NCBI RefSeq assembly: GCF_900167535.1
Contig: NZ_FUYE01000005.1
Location: 124,001 to 188,000 of the forward strand
Source of the DNA: Prosthecobacter debontii
GTDB lineage: Bacteria > Verrucomicrobiota > Verrucomicrobiia > Verrucomicrobiales > Verrucomicrobiaceae
DNA: 64,000 nucleotides
Direction of reading: 5' to 3'
Below, in pieces: positions 44,549-57,100 of the stretch (position 1 is its first letter; each line of letters starts with the position of its first letter). The notes below the pieces were generated by a model. It made no database searches and was not told the DNA's origin. It worked only from the letters and a program-made list of their open reading frames with translations. A program made the position numbers and the translations under genes.

Positions 44549-45949
44549 CTATTGGCCGTGGCCAGCGTGCGAAATTTCTTGCTCACCGCCTAAAGGCATT
44601 TGCCAGACCGATGCATCCCGTGGAATGCCCTCCAACTCCATGAAGGGGGCGATCGCAGGATTGGGCTGACTCGTGCGCGCCATGCGCTGGGGAGAGACTT
44701 CGGCTGAATACACGCCGTCTTTCTTCCGGGGATTCGATTGCACTCGGGCACTGAGGCTGCGTGGCTCCACCCGTGTCCAGTATTTGGTGGACCAATAGTC
44801 GCCCTTCCAGCTCTGTCCCGGGGTGCTACGGACGTAAATGGCGTAGCGGTCAAACATGATCTCCGGCACATAGCGGCTGCCGACTCGGCTGACCAACGGG
44901 GGATTGGAAATATCGGGGCGGCCCTCGGTGGATTCGAGCAGATACTCCTTATCATCCAGCTTCACCACCACCCAAGCATGACCTCCCATATCCCCGTAAC
45001 GGCCGAGGACGACGCGGGCTTGGAATCCTCGTGACATTAACCAGTCGCAGAGAAAGATGGCGGAGTCCTCGCAATCGCCTTGCCCAGCTTTTTGAGTATC
45101 GAGGCTGGTTTGCCAAGCATCGGTCGCGTTGGTGGTCTTTTGCCCAGCCGGGTCCTTTGTGTAAATGCAATTGGCGTGCACGGCCGACCAAATGGTGAAG
45201 AGTTCATGAATTCGGGAGTGATCCTTGGCAAACACGGCGGGAGGGGCATACCCGGTGAGGAATTCATTCACATAGCGGTAATGGCCTAGGGCGTCGGCCG
45301 CGACGACGGCATAGGTCCGGCGGCATTCCGGGCACTCCAGGCCGAGGCTGTGCTGCTGCCGAGAGATGCGGACGACATGGGGGTGCTGGCAATGCGGGCA
45401 GGTGCTGAAAAATGTTTCGTCCTGACTCGCTGCAATGATCTCAGGACTGAAATCCTCCAATCGCTGTCCCACGATCAGCAGTGCGCGATAAGCGAGCCCC
45501 CCTGTCGTTTGGCGCACTGCACAGGCCAGATGGGTCATGGTCGGCTCCGTGCTTTGCGAGAAGTCGTGAAACTCATCGAGCAGCGCATGCAAGGTGGGGC
45601 CGCTGACAATGCAGACCGAGACCCTGAAGTAGCGCGGCACCACCTCCTGGACCCTCTGGGTGATTCGGCCTGCATCATCCAGAGCCATTTCGGGAAATTC
45701 AGCCGACAGCCATTGCTCCAACTCGGCATCCACGCGTAAAACTGGATGTCGTGAAGCGATTCGTGCGTAGTTGATGCGATCGACGAGATCCACCTGAAAT
45801 CGCATTTGGGAATAGGCGGGATCTTCACCACTGCTCCACTTCAAGACCCATTGCTTCCAGGACTCAACCCGCCCATCGCGATAGGCCATCCAACCGCCTG
45901 CGAGGGCGAGACCGAGAATAACACTCCAGAGTATGAGGCGAGGCAGCAT
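44549..45949 (-). CDS. Membrane-anchored transglutaminase-like protein with inserted zinc ribbon
   Basis: A 466-residue protein with one N-terminal transmembrane segment (about 4-22). Residues about 52-130 resemble part of an SCP/CAP-like domain (VDRINYARIASRHPVLRVDAEL). A zinc ribbon follows: Cys184, Cys187, Cys206, Cys209 (CPHC and CPEC). Residues about 245-345 are a transglutaminase/protease-like domain with Cys293 in AGQGDCEDSA, His324 in MGGHAW and Glu339 as the likely third residue. The C-terminal 110 residues have no clear domain. Such proteins may act as peptidases or cross-linking enzymes at the envelope. A near-consensus promoter lies directly upstream (45962-45990). Confidence 0.8.
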   Translation of the reverse strand: MLPRLILWSVILGLALAGGWMAYRDGRVESWKQWVLKWSSGEDPAYSQMRFQVDLVDRINYARIASRHPVLRVDAELEQWLSAEFPEMALDDAGRITQRVQEVVPRYFRVSVCIVSGPTLHALLDEFHDFSQSTEPTMTHLACAVRQTTGGLAYRALLIVGQRLEDFSPEIIAASQDETFFSTCPHCQHPHVVRISRQQHSLGLECPECRRTYAVVAADALGHYRYVNEFLTGYAPPAVFAKDHSRIHELFTIWSAVHANCIYTKDPAGQKTTNATDAWQTSLDTQKAGQGDCEDSAIFLCDWLMSRGFQARVVLGRYGDMGGHAWVVVKLDDKEYLLESTEGRPDISNPPLVSRVGSRYVPEIMFDRYAIYVRSTPGQSWKGDYWSTKYWTRVEPRSLSARVQSNPRKKDGVYSAEVSPQRMARTSQPNPAIAPFMELEGIPRDASVWQMPLGGEQEISHAGHGQ

Positions 45950-45961
45950 GAGACAGTATTA

Positions 45962-45990
45962 ATTATAGTATTTATAGGAAAGTGGCGCAA
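45962..45990 (-). promoter_or_regulatory. Sigma-70-type promoter of the transglutaminase-like gene
   Basis: On the minus strand TTGCGC (complement of 45985-45990), a 17-base spacer and a perfect TATAAT (complement of 45962-45967) precede the ATG at 45949. Expected initiation is about 45955, which would leave a leader of only about six bases, with no room for a ribosome binding site. Confidence 0.5.
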
Positions 45991-46028
45991 CCTCGAAGCC
46001 CTCTCCTGACAAAGTGTTTACAACTGTC

Positions 46029-47507
46029 TCATTCCCACGTCAGGGGTGTCCCCACCGGCAGCAACCTCACCACCCGAGCGATGTCCCAATTGGCCAATCT
46101 GAAGCCGCCCAAGCTTTCCTGTTTCTTCATGTAGCCCGGAATGCTGGTGCCATGGAGACCGTAGGGCAGGGGCGTGGCGGCATCCCCTTTGGCGAGATGA
46201 ATCCAGATCGGACCGACCGGATTGTTGGGCCCAGGTGGGAGAGTTAGCGGCGAGGTGAAAGGGGCCTCGGGTAACCCTGTCGAGAGCAGCTTGGGGCGGG
46301 CGAGCACATCCAGGATTTTCCAGGTGCCACGACCACGTAAGCCCGGGCGAGCGACAGAGACAGGGAGGCTGGCAATCAACTTACCACTGCGGCGGACTTC
46401 GAGCCTTGCGTTTGAGACGATAGTGGCCGTAATCGGAGTCGTCGGATCGGCAGTCGGTTGCAGCGGTTCTTTCAGGGCTTCATCCAGATCAAAAGGGATC
46501 ACATTCGGCACGATGAAAAGAGCCCCAGGCAGAATCGGGGCCTTCAGGCCGCTATTGATCCGGCGAAGAAAAGACTCGGAACAGTGATAGCGCTCAGCGA
46601 CAAACTCCCACACGTTCCGATAGGGAAGGAAGGATGCGGAGGTCAGGTCGGAGAGAGTCACTGCCGGAGGGGGCGACGGAGGCGCGGATTTGCGTCCTTT
46701 GGTGGGGAGTGGGTCAGGAGTCGGGCTGATCCAGCGCAGATCTTCACGGCGCAGTTGATAATCGGTGTAAGCACCGCCCATTGCGCGCAAGACTTCGGGC
46801 ACCTGCCCCATTTCTCCTTTCAGTTCACCGGGGTGTGTGAGCTCGTAAGAGCGCAAGGATGCGTCATAAAGCGGACCATCCGTGCCGTCGATGGGCCCGG
46901 CGGAAAAACCTTGTCGATCAAGGTAAGCCTGCATGAGAACAATGCGGGCGACACTGCTGGCCGCGGAGGGTAGGGGACGCTTCAGCAAGACCTTTTCAGG
47001 AGTGGAAGGAGGTGTCTTACCGGCAGGAACGGAAACCTTTTTTTCCCGGACGGGCTCAGGAGGCGGGGCCAGTTTTTGCAGGTCGGCCAAACTGGGAATG
47101 CGTAGTGTTTGACCAATCTGGATAACGTCTTTCTTCAACTCATTGAAGGCTTTGAGTTGATCCAGCGTCACCCCATGTTGCCGAGCGATCACGTAGAGAG
47201 AATCTCCCTTCTGGACGGTGTATTCCAGAGTCGTTTTAGGCGGCCCTTGGGGGAAGGAGCTTGAAGAGCCCTTCGAATCTCCAGATAGAACCTCTCCCTC
47301 CGGCGAGCCGATGGGTTCTAAAGGCAGGCCCCAGGAGTTCTGTGGGGTCGCCTCTGGCACCCACCGCCATTTCACCGCCTCTTCCAGGCCCGGTTCAATG
47401 GGGGGTATGGGGGGACTTTGAGCCAGCAGCTCCGAGGTAAGGCCCATCATTAATAGGCCCGCTATGCCATACCCCGTGGCACCGAAGGGGGAAATTTTCG
47501 CAGCCAT
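46029..47507 (-). CDS. LysM / L,D-transpeptidase-like protein with degenerate active site
   Basis: A 492-residue exported protein (hydrophobic segment about 11-29). A canonical LysM lies at 96-138 (YTVQKGDSLYVIARQHGV), a peptidoglycan-binding-1-like helix bundle at about 187-225 (YLDRQGFSAGPIDGTDGPLY), a weaker LysM-like motif at about 297-336, and a YkuD fold at about 355-492. The YkuD domain keeps IWIHLAKG, His452 in LHGTSIPGY and the closing RLLPVGTPLTW, but the catalytic SHGC is Ser465-Leu-Gly-Gly468: both the catalytic His and the nucleophile Cys are lost. It is probably a non-enzymatic peptidoglycan-binding protein. It lies 79 bases upstream of the transglutaminase-like gene on the same strand. 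Confidence 0.85.
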   Translation of the reverse strand: MAAKISPFGATGYGIAGLLMMGLTSELLAQSPPIPPIEPGLEEAVKWRWVPEATPQNSWGLPLEPIGSPEGEVLSGDSKGSSSSFPQGPPKTTLEYTVQKGDSLYVIARQHGVTLDQLKAFNELKKDVIQIGQTLRIPSLADLQKLAPPPEPVREKKVSVPAGKTPPSTPEKVLLKRPLPSAASSVARIVLMQAYLDRQGFSAGPIDGTDGPLYDASLRSYELTHPGELKGEMGQVPEVLRAMGGAYTDYQLRREDLRWISPTPDPLPTKGRKSAPPSPPPAVTLSDLTSASFLPYRNVWEFVAERYHCSESFLRRINSGLKAPILPGALFIVPNVIPFDLDEALKEPLQPTADPTTPITATIVSNARLEVRRSGKLIASLPVSVARPGLRGRGTWKILDVLARPKLLSTGLPEAPFTSPLTLPPGPNNPVGPIWIHLAKGDAATPLPYGLHGTSIPGYMKKQESLGGFRLANWDIARVVRLLPVGTPLTWE

Positions 47508-48124
47508 GGGCGTTTATCAAACCCCCATTTGGACGGATCACAACCTGGAGTTGGGCTAAATGGGCTCTGCGCGCCTGTTTTAGAGCACCCACATTCACTT
47601 CCGATCCGCTGACAAGGATTGCAGGCTGGGAGGATGATGAATTACTCGTATTGCAATACGCCTCACATTTAAACGCCGAGGCGCTTAGTCATGACTGTTG
47701 CGCTCGGTTTGGTGAAAAGTGAGATCGTTTTGTATTATTCACCCGAGCGCTAGGCAGGATTTAAATAGGTGAATTCACATTTTTTTCGGATTCGTTTTTT
47801 TTGTCGCATCAGAAGAGTCTTTGTGATGAAGTCGCCATTTATTCCAAAAAATCATGGTCTCTTTTAACCCTCAAAATAAAGATTTAACTCTCACATTCTG
47901 AAGAAAGAGAGAGACCGTTTAGTCGTTTACCGAGCCCCTGATGGTATCCCACCGCCCATCCCGCGTCTTCCCAACCCTCCAAATTCGCCTTTTCTCCCTA
48001 GAGGAGGACGGCGGTTTTTGTCGTTGGAGCGCGTCGTTTCAGCTTCCCCTCCACTGACACGCCGCTAGCGCGCATGCCTATTCTTTAGAGTCCTCCTCCT
48101 CGCCTTCAAGTTCCTTCACACGTT
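47508..48124. other. 617-base AT-rich intergenic region with several inverted repeats
   Basis: This is the longest non-coding stretch in the window, between the divergent LysM gene and the giant repeat protein. It holds a 14-bp palindrome (47647-47660), an imperfect long stem (arms 47700-47717 and 47738-47750, GCGCTCGG...GGTGAA against TTCACCCGAGCGC), a T-rich double run (about 47785-47810) and a polypyrimidine tract just before the start of the giant gene. No small gene is convincing. Promoters for both neighbours must be here, but I cannot place them. Confidence 0.55.
47647..47660. promoter_or_regulatory. 14-bp perfect palindrome (operator-like)
   Basis: CGTATTGCAATACG reads the same on both strands. 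Its size and position, 140 bases upstream of the minus-strand LysM gene and about 460 bases upstream of the plus-strand giant gene, fit a dimeric regulator site. Which gene it controls is unknown. Confidence 0.4.
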
Positions 48125-51100
48125 ATGATGACCTCCCAATCAACATCTACCTCAGCCAATCACCGCCCCCGCCGTGGTCGTTGGCTGAGCCGAGCTCTGG
48201 CCACCGTGGCAGTCATGTCACTTCCTGTCGCCTCGGCTCAGACGCTCTGGACGCCGAATCTTCCAGGTAGCTACAGTTGGCAGACGAGCACGAACTGGCT
48301 CCCGAATGTGCTGCCCAGTAGCAATGGTGCACTGGCTGAGTTGCTCAATCCGATCGCTCCAGGCGTGCAAACGGTGACTCTCGATGGCGCAGTAACACTG
48401 GGGGGGCTGACTTTTTCGAACACTCAAGGCACTAATTTTTTCCTGGCTCCAGGGACGGGCGGGACATTGGCATTCAACAGTGGAGGACTGGGGAATGCGG
48501 CTATCGTTCAGACGGGATCGGCGAGCAACGTCATCAGCGCGCCCATCAGTTTGGCGGAAAATTTGAAAGTGCAGGTGGATGCAGGGAATCTGAACTTGGC
48601 AGGTGTTATCAGTGGCACCGGATTTGGTCTGGTGAAAGAGGGGGATGGCATGCTGATCCTGAGCGGTGCTAATACCTTTACAGGAGCAAACACTCTCAAT
48701 GATGGTATTACGCTGGCCTTGGTCAATAATGCCTTTGGTGGAACGGCAGGTGGAACCACCGTCAGTAACGGTGCGACCCTCGCGTTGGGGGGGATCAACG
48801 GGAACGGGATCACCGTGACCGACACCTGGACCGTCGGTGGCAGCGGTTACCTTGGACTGGGGGCCATTCGTGGCATGTATGGGGTGAACACGAATGCCCT
48901 GAGCGGAAACGTCACCTTCACAGGTGATACCGTCATTCACAATGACGTCGTCGGGACCTTGCAGTTCAACGGGAACATAGTCATGGACCAAAACGTGAGA
49001 TTCAATACGCACGGTTTCATTTCGTTGAATGGCGTGGTGACTGGCAGCACAGACATCGTCAAGTATGGGCTTAGCGGCTTACGTTTCGCCAATAACACCT
49101 CCGCCAATACTTATTCCGGCAGCATCACCTCGATCCTGGGTGAAGTCCGGGCTGAGTTTGTGAATGCTTATCAGAATGTGTCGAGATTCACCATGCGGAA
49201 CAGCAACCTCCAATTGGTGTTTTTAAATACAGCGAACTCGACAGAGGGCCGCCTGAATGATGCGACTCCGATCGATCTCTATGGCGGTCGTATTCGTCTG
49301 GAAAACTCTGGTTTCACGGGGAACCCCGCTTTCAATTTCGCCGAGACCGTGGGAGCCGTGACTCTGAAAGGCGGCGGCAGCATGATGGACATGCGTGGGA
49401 ATACGACTTCCACCTCGGTGTTGCTGACTCTATCCTCACTCACTCGTGAGGCGATGGGTTCGACTCTCTACATGGAAGTGAACGGCACGATTTCGGGGGC
49501 GGCGCAGTTGGGCACCTCCACTCAGTCCCGTATCTTGAATTTAGCCACCGTGAATCATTACAATGGCACCATTGGTGGTTGGGCGACGACTCGTCTGATC
49601 AACGGCTCCGGCGAATTCGTCAAATACGGGTCGAATGGTTACACTGCTCTCGTAGCCGCTGATTACTCCACGGATTCTGCTCAGACAACTTGGACCGGCG
49701 GCACTCTCAATGTCAAGCTGACCTCCAACGGTGCCACCTTGACAGGTAACCGCAGCATCAACACGATGAATATCTACACCGATACAGCGCGCACGCTGGA
49801 CCTGGGTGGATTCACCCTGTCCGTGGAAAATGGAGGCATTATGTTTAGCCGCAACTCTTCGGGCGGTCCGACTCATACCATCAGCAACGGTTTCATCACG
49901 GCAGGAGCAGGTTCCACCGGGACCTATGAGTTGTTCCTCCATACCGCGAACGCTAACGGGATTGTGTCGGCGGTGATCACCGACAACGGGCTTAATCCGG
50001 TGTCAGTCGTGAAAGCTGGTCCGAACACGGTCTCCTTGATGGCCAATCAAGCTTACACCGGTTCCACCTACATGAATGAAGGGGTGCTCCGTGACTTCAT
50101 CGGTTATCGGTCTTTCGATCCTAGCTACAGCGCGATTCCATCCACCAACATCAATGTGGTGGGCAGCATCGTTGGCCAATCTGTTTTAGAATACGATCGT
50201 GACTTCACGCGCGCGCTCGGGGCAGGTTCAAATCAAATTCAATTCACTGGTGGCACGGGTTCGGGCTTCAGTGCCTATGGTAGCCCGATCAAGGTCAACT
50301 TCGGTGGCAGTGGCGCTCCAGTGACCTGGGGCAGCACTTACTTCAACCCCAGCATCTTCACCTTGAACGGTGGTAACGCCACTCACGTGGTGACCATGGT
50401 CAACCCGCTGGATCTGAATGGAGAAGTCCGTTACATCCGTCTCGACGGTGGCTCTTCGGGTGGTGGACGTGCGGCCATCGGTCGTTTTGAGGGTGATTTA
50501 TACAATGGTGGGATCGTGAAGCGTGGCGGTGGCACACTGGTCATCGACAATGCCAAGACCTACTCCATGGGAACCACGGTTTCCGAAGGTCTGCTCTGGG
50601 TTCGCGGGAACGGGAATCTGGGGACTAACGTCATTGGTAATGACATCGGCATTGGTGGTGCGGGGGCCTTGCACATCGATTCTCCAGCCAATGTGGGGAG
50701 CAATCAGCGCATTGTCATTCATAACAGCGATAACAGTAACGCGGCGGCCATCGGCTTCGGCCCTGGTTATGGCGATGGAAGCAACATCGCCTTCCAGAGC
50801 TTCAATACGGGGAGCGCTCCGCTTTCATCGGGCGGTAACAACATCTTTGTGACGAACAGCCAGTCGGGGCAAGCCCGTCGTGTCGCCGTGCAGATTTATG
50901 GCATGGAGACTGCCGTGGATTTCCCAGGGCTGATTCGCAATGTGGCTCCGTTTGCCGAAGTGTGGTTTGGTGCCACGACCGCCAATGCCATCTTTACAGG
51001 TGCGACGATCACGCCAACGGGTAATACGGCAGTGGATACTTCTCGCGCTTTCCGTCTTGGCTCTGGCGGCGGCACCCTAACCATCACCAATGCCAATGTG

Positions 51101-54100
51101 CTCACGGGAGCTTTCCCTTTGATCGTGGGTGCCCCCGACCAAAACGCACGCACGAACATCGGCGGTGTCATTTATCTTCCGCAGGCGCAAAACTACTCAG
51201 GTCAGGTCACCGTGGGTAGCGGTGGTGCTCTGGTCGTCGGCCAAAATGGAGCTCTCAGCACGACTAACAATACGATCAATCTCCGTTCGGGCGATCTCCG
51301 GTTGTCTCTCCAGACAGGCACTTATTTCGCGACTGACAGCCAATATGCCGCACGGAATATTGATGTGGCTGGCGGTAACGCGACATTGAGAGCCGAATCT
51401 CTTGGTGGCTCGGGGCAGAGCCTGATTACACTCAACACGCTGCGCCTGGATGGAAACGATCGTGTGCTGACGACCTATTCCAGCACCACGCGTCAGAATG
51501 GTTTCCTCTTTTTGGGTAAGACGACTTTGACGAACACGTCGGCTGGTAACAGCTACATTGACGTCGGTTTTGATAACCAAGGCTTTAACTCCGGCTTCAT
51601 CTATTTGATGGGGGTAGTTGAGCAGACTGGCACGGGAGATCGCACATTGATCAAGCGCAATGGCGGCACTTTGGTGCTTGGCGAAGCTAACACCTTCAAG
51701 GGAGGCTTGCAAGTTCAGCAAGGAAATCTTGTTTTGACACATCTCTCTGCCGGTGGTGTCGGCACGACCATCACCATGGCGGTGAACAATGACCGCACCG
51801 CCCGTCTGAATTTCATGAAGGATGGTTCAGGCCCCTTCCTCTATAACTACCCTCTTAGCTTCACCGGTGGTAACAACGGCAGTAACCGCATCGTGACCGT
51901 GGCTCCCGAAACGGTGAGCCCAACCAACGTCAACCAAGAGATCCAGGTGCCCTCCATCAGTTGGGCCGCCGTCGCTAGTGTGACCAACTTTGACCTCATC
52001 ACCGACGGTGCTCATGGTTATCGTTTTACCGTGAATGGAGATGTGGCCTTGGCTCGCGACATTAACTTCCGCACCCGCGGTGCTCTGACCACGGTCCAAG
52101 GAGCCATCACCGGTGCCTTCAACGTCCTCAAAGCTGAGCAGGGAACCCTGTGGCTGAACGGCAACAACACCTACAACGGCACGACCACCATCAATAACGG
52201 TTATCTGGTGCTCGGGCACAACAATGCTCTGGGCACTGGCACTTCCGCAGTCACATTTGGTTCCACTGGCACCTCCCAGATCCTGTTGAATGGCGCACGC
52301 ACCATTTCTCGGAACATTACCAACTCGGCGACAGCGGGTGTCCAAACTCTCGGTGGCTTGGACGGCACCGATCCGAAAACCTTCAGCGGTAGTATCACCA
52401 TGACCCGCGGTCTCAATGTGAGCGCGATGACGGGTGGCGATGTCAACTTTACAGGTGTCATCAGTGCTGCCGGTGCCCTGAACAAAGTCGGAACCGGAAC
52501 GGTGGTTTTGAATCCAACTTCTGGCACTGGCAACACCTACACAGGTGGCACGACGGTGACTGCCGGCACCCTGATCGGTAAAGCCCAGACCACCAGTGGT
52601 AACCCATTCGGCACAGGTGCCTTCACGGTCGCCAACGGCACAATCCAGCTGGATGGCCGGACCGGAGCCACCAGTTCTGCCATCAGCACGGCAGGTTTGA
52701 CCGTCAGCGGCGGTGCACGCGTGGTGGTGAATGACCAAGCTTCGGATGCCTTCTCCACCACCTTCGGCTTCTCCACCTTGGCTCGATCTGGCGCTGGCAC
52801 GGTGACCTTCGTGCCTCAGTTGGGCAATCTCGGTACTCAAGAGTTGATCACCTTCTCAACGAATCCAACTCTGGGGAATGGCATCGTTGGCACCTGGGCG
52901 GTTCGCACTGCAAGCGGCAGCAACGCGGCTGCTGATTATGTGACAACGACTGGCTCTGGCCCGTATTCGATCACCACCGCCAGCTACGGCGGCACCGGAA
53001 ATCTGGACTTGGCTTCTGGGGCCACTCAAGTCTTCAACGCTGGAGCAACCGCCAGCCTGCTGACAGCCAATCGCTCCGTCTATGCCTTCCGCTCGGATGC
53101 GGCTGTGGATCTGGCGACCTATAAGCTCAGTGTGGGGAGCAGTGGTCAGGCGGGTATCATCCTCAACAATGGCGCTAGTATTACGGGTAGCACCGGTTCT
53201 CAGCTCGATTTTGGTAACAATCAGCTCAATCTCTATGTGGACAGTGCTGCGGTTTCCTCCATCTCGGTGCCTTTGACGAATGTCCGTGACAACTCCACCA
53301 ACACCTTCTCCACCAATGTGGATCCGGCTGTCAATAATGCTCCGGTCTTTGTGAAGTTTGGTCGTGGAGTTCTGCAATTGAACACCGCTGCTACATTCCA
53401 GGGCGGTATCACCGTGAATGAAGGCACGTTGCGTGCAGGGGCCGCGAATGTTTTCCCAACCTTTACCAATCTCAACGCGGTGAGTGGTTCGATCGTGACC
53501 ATTTCTCCTGGGGCAACAGTCGATCTGAATAACTTCGACCAAGAGTTTGGTAACCTCTCAGGAGGTCGGGCAGGGGCTGAGTTCCAGTTTGCCGGAGGTG
53601 TGCTGAATCTGGGTGCTGCCAAACTGACGGTTGGACGTGAGTCTCCTGGCACCACCGCCACTCAAACCTTCTCGGGACAGGTCGTCGGCGGAGCAGGTTC
53701 CCGCATCATCAAAGTGGGGTCGGGACGCTTGGTGCTGGATAACATTAGTGGGAACACACCGAACTCCCTGGATGTGCTTGAGATCAATCAGGGGATCGTG
53801 AGAACATGGCTCAACGACCAATCCTGGGCCACACCGACCTCCTTTGCTTCTTCCATCCCGAGCACGACGACAGTCTTGCTGCGCGGTGGTGAGTGGGAAG
53901 CCTATGCCATTGGTGATAGCACCGGTAACCAGCAGATCATCCAGCTCGGCAATAATGTTATTCATCAAGGTGGAGATTCAATCATCGATGCCAGCCGTCC
54001 TACGGGAGGTGGTGGCAATAAATTGCTGACGTTTGGAACGCTCACCTTGGATGTTCAAAGGTTCCTTTCCACGGGGGCGAACACCTATATCCCACGTTTC

Positions 54101-57100
54101 GATGGTCTCACGACGCTCACGAATCACGCCCGTGTTCAAAACGATTCTCAACTTGTCTTAGCCGGCGGAATCAGTGACGGGGGCAATTATTACACTCTGA
54201 CCAAGATTGGTGCCTCTGACCTGACGATTGATAAAGACAACAGCGCCACCTGGAGCGGTGGTCTGGTCATCACCCAAGGCACCCTTTATTTGGGCACGCG
54301 CGGTGCGGATGAGATCCGGGCCCCCGGTGTGACGCTTACCCTCAATGCTCAGGCGAATGCCGGCACGGGCGACATCATCTTGAACCAAGGCTTCACCACC
54401 ACTACGGCAATCCGTATGGCGGCTCCGAGCAACGTTTTGACCGCCCAAGGTCAGCGTTTGCAGACCTTTGGTTCGGAGACATCCGGCACTGTTCGTATTG
54501 ATCTGGGCACCGACGCTCCGCTTTCGAGCTATGGCCTGCGCTCCACCAGCAATGGCAGCATCTCCTTAGGCTTAGGTGATGGTGGCCTTTACACCAGCAC
54601 CCTGGACCAGGCCGCTATGGGCAGTGGCCGCTGGGGGATCTCGGCCTTCCAAGGCGCGACCTTCTATATGCCATCGACTCTCGGTGTCGGTTTTGACAAT
54701 ACTTACCGCTTCCTGGGCACCAACGGCGGTGTGTTGGGTCTTGTTAGCGCAAATGTTTTGACGGGTGATAACTCCGTGGTCTTGGGGCGCTCCCCCTTGA
54801 GCGTGGGTAACGTGCCGACGAACTCGATCGCTCAGATCAGAACGTATGGAAACCAAAACTACACAGGCAACACCACCATTCACCGCGGTGCGGATTATGG
54901 TTCCATTGGCAACATCCTGATTTTCCACGGTGACTATGCGACTCCTCAATTCGAGGTCTATGGGCGCTTAGAAGCACGTGGTGACGGGCGCTTCACCAAT
55001 GACGCTGGAGCTCAGGTGAATGATGTGATTTTGCGTCCCGGTGGTGCCCTGCGTCTCGACTACAACATGGACGTGAACGATCAATTCGTGATCGCACGTC
55101 TCGAAAACAGTAACCTCGGCTTTTCGACCCACGAGAACAAGTGGGGAGATAATGAACCCATGATCTTGGATGGTGCTCAATTCGGCATCATTAACAGCAG
55201 TGGTCGTGTGAATAGCGAAACGATCGGTGAAGTTACCGTCAAGGGCGGTGCTGGCATCTTCCTGGAGCGTAACGGCACCAACGGTCAGCCGATCCTTATC
55301 ACCAATGAAGGCATCGTGCGTGATGGTCAGGCTGTTCTCGCGCTGCGTAATACCACTGTGGCCGAATTGGGCAGCAGTGCGCTACAATCTCAGAAGTTCT
55401 ACATCAATGATCCAGCTTGGGTTGCTGCCAACATGCACAATGGCATGTTCGATCCATGGTTCTTCAGCGCCACCAACCTGGGCTATCTCAGTTACAACAC
55501 CGATACGGGCGTGGTGAACATGCCGTATGTCACAGGCACGGGCGCTAGCTTCCTGGCCGGTCTTACCAACACATCCGTAGCTCACTACAGCACGGCTGGA
55601 AACGCCACTCTCAGTGGAACGGTCAATTCCTATGCCTTGCGTGTCACAGGCACGACGACGCTGACGGGGCAGCAGATCAACCTCCACAGCGGTGGCTTGA
55701 TCACCAACGGAGCGGTGACCATCGATTCCAACCTCTACTTTGGAAACGGCACGACTCCTGTGGAAGGGATCATCTATGCCGCTGATAACACGCTGACCAT
55801 TAATGGCAAGGTGACCGCTGCTAATCTGACTCGTGGCGGCCCAAGCACTGTGGTTTTGGCCAACACCACCAATGCCATTACAGGTAACATTCAGGTTAAC
55901 GGTGGCACTCTGATTGCGAACGGCCCAGGAACACTCGGCACGGCCTCGACAATCACCCTGCATGCTGACTATCATAACAACAACAACGGCTCTCAGATGC
56001 CTGTGTTGTCTCTTCGCACGGCAAGCACGGACGAGACATTCAATCACGAGATTGTCATTGCTCAGAACGTGCCGATCGCTCGTATCGATCTGAACCGTTT
56101 TGGCTCGGTTGCCTTGCCTTCCACTCGGACCATTACCATTCCGACATTGACGGTTAAAGGAACCGATGGGGCAGGCGGCACGTTGCTTCAGATCGAGAGT
56201 AACACTCCGAATAGCAACCTTTTTTACAACCTCACCGTCAACGGAGAAACTAAACTGCAAGGTAGCAGCGGCATCGGTATTCGTGTGAATACTGCAACGA
56301 CGACCTTTAACGGCGCTGTAACCAGCACGGCAGCCATCACAAAAACGGGTAATGGTGTGCTCCGCTTCAACAGTGCCAGCAATTCACTGACGGGTGACTT
56401 TATCCTCAATCGTGGGGAGTGGTTCACTGTGGGGGATACCGCCACAGTCGGCGGCACAGGTAACATCATCTCCAATTTTGGTGTTATCCGTATGGCGAAT
56501 ACTTCTGGAACAACTGGGATTCGCTTCAGCGCACCCAATCAGACGGTTACAGTGAATGGCCAGACGACGTTCGTGAACCAACGTGTGGGATCCACCAATG
56601 CTCATATTTCCATCGGTGCCACGAACAATACCAACGGGAATATCTTTACCACCAACAACAGTCCTTGGATCATCTTCCAGGCGGCCAGCTTTGGTGATCA
56701 GATCAACATCAATAGCTCGGTGGTGATCAATGATGCGCCTTGGTTTAGAACAGACAGTGCGTTCACGCTGTTCCGCAATGGTTCGGTCGTGTCTGGTGAG
56801 GGTAAGCTCAACAAAGCTGGGACTTATCTTCTGGCCTTTGATAATAATGCCCCTAACACCTATGCTGGTGGCACTGATGTTTGGGCGGGTGAACTTCAAG
56901 TTCGTCAAGCTAACGGGACGTTGGGTCAAGGTGCCGTTCGGGTTTTCGCCGGGGCTTCTTTGGCGGTTCGCGGTATCTCGTCTCTAGGGGCCACGGGTGT
57001 GACCCAAATTGTGACGAGCAATAGTGCATTCCCAGTGATTGGACTGCGTGGAAATGATGGTGCGGCAACTTTCTCCGACACCTTCAATTCCGTGATCAAT

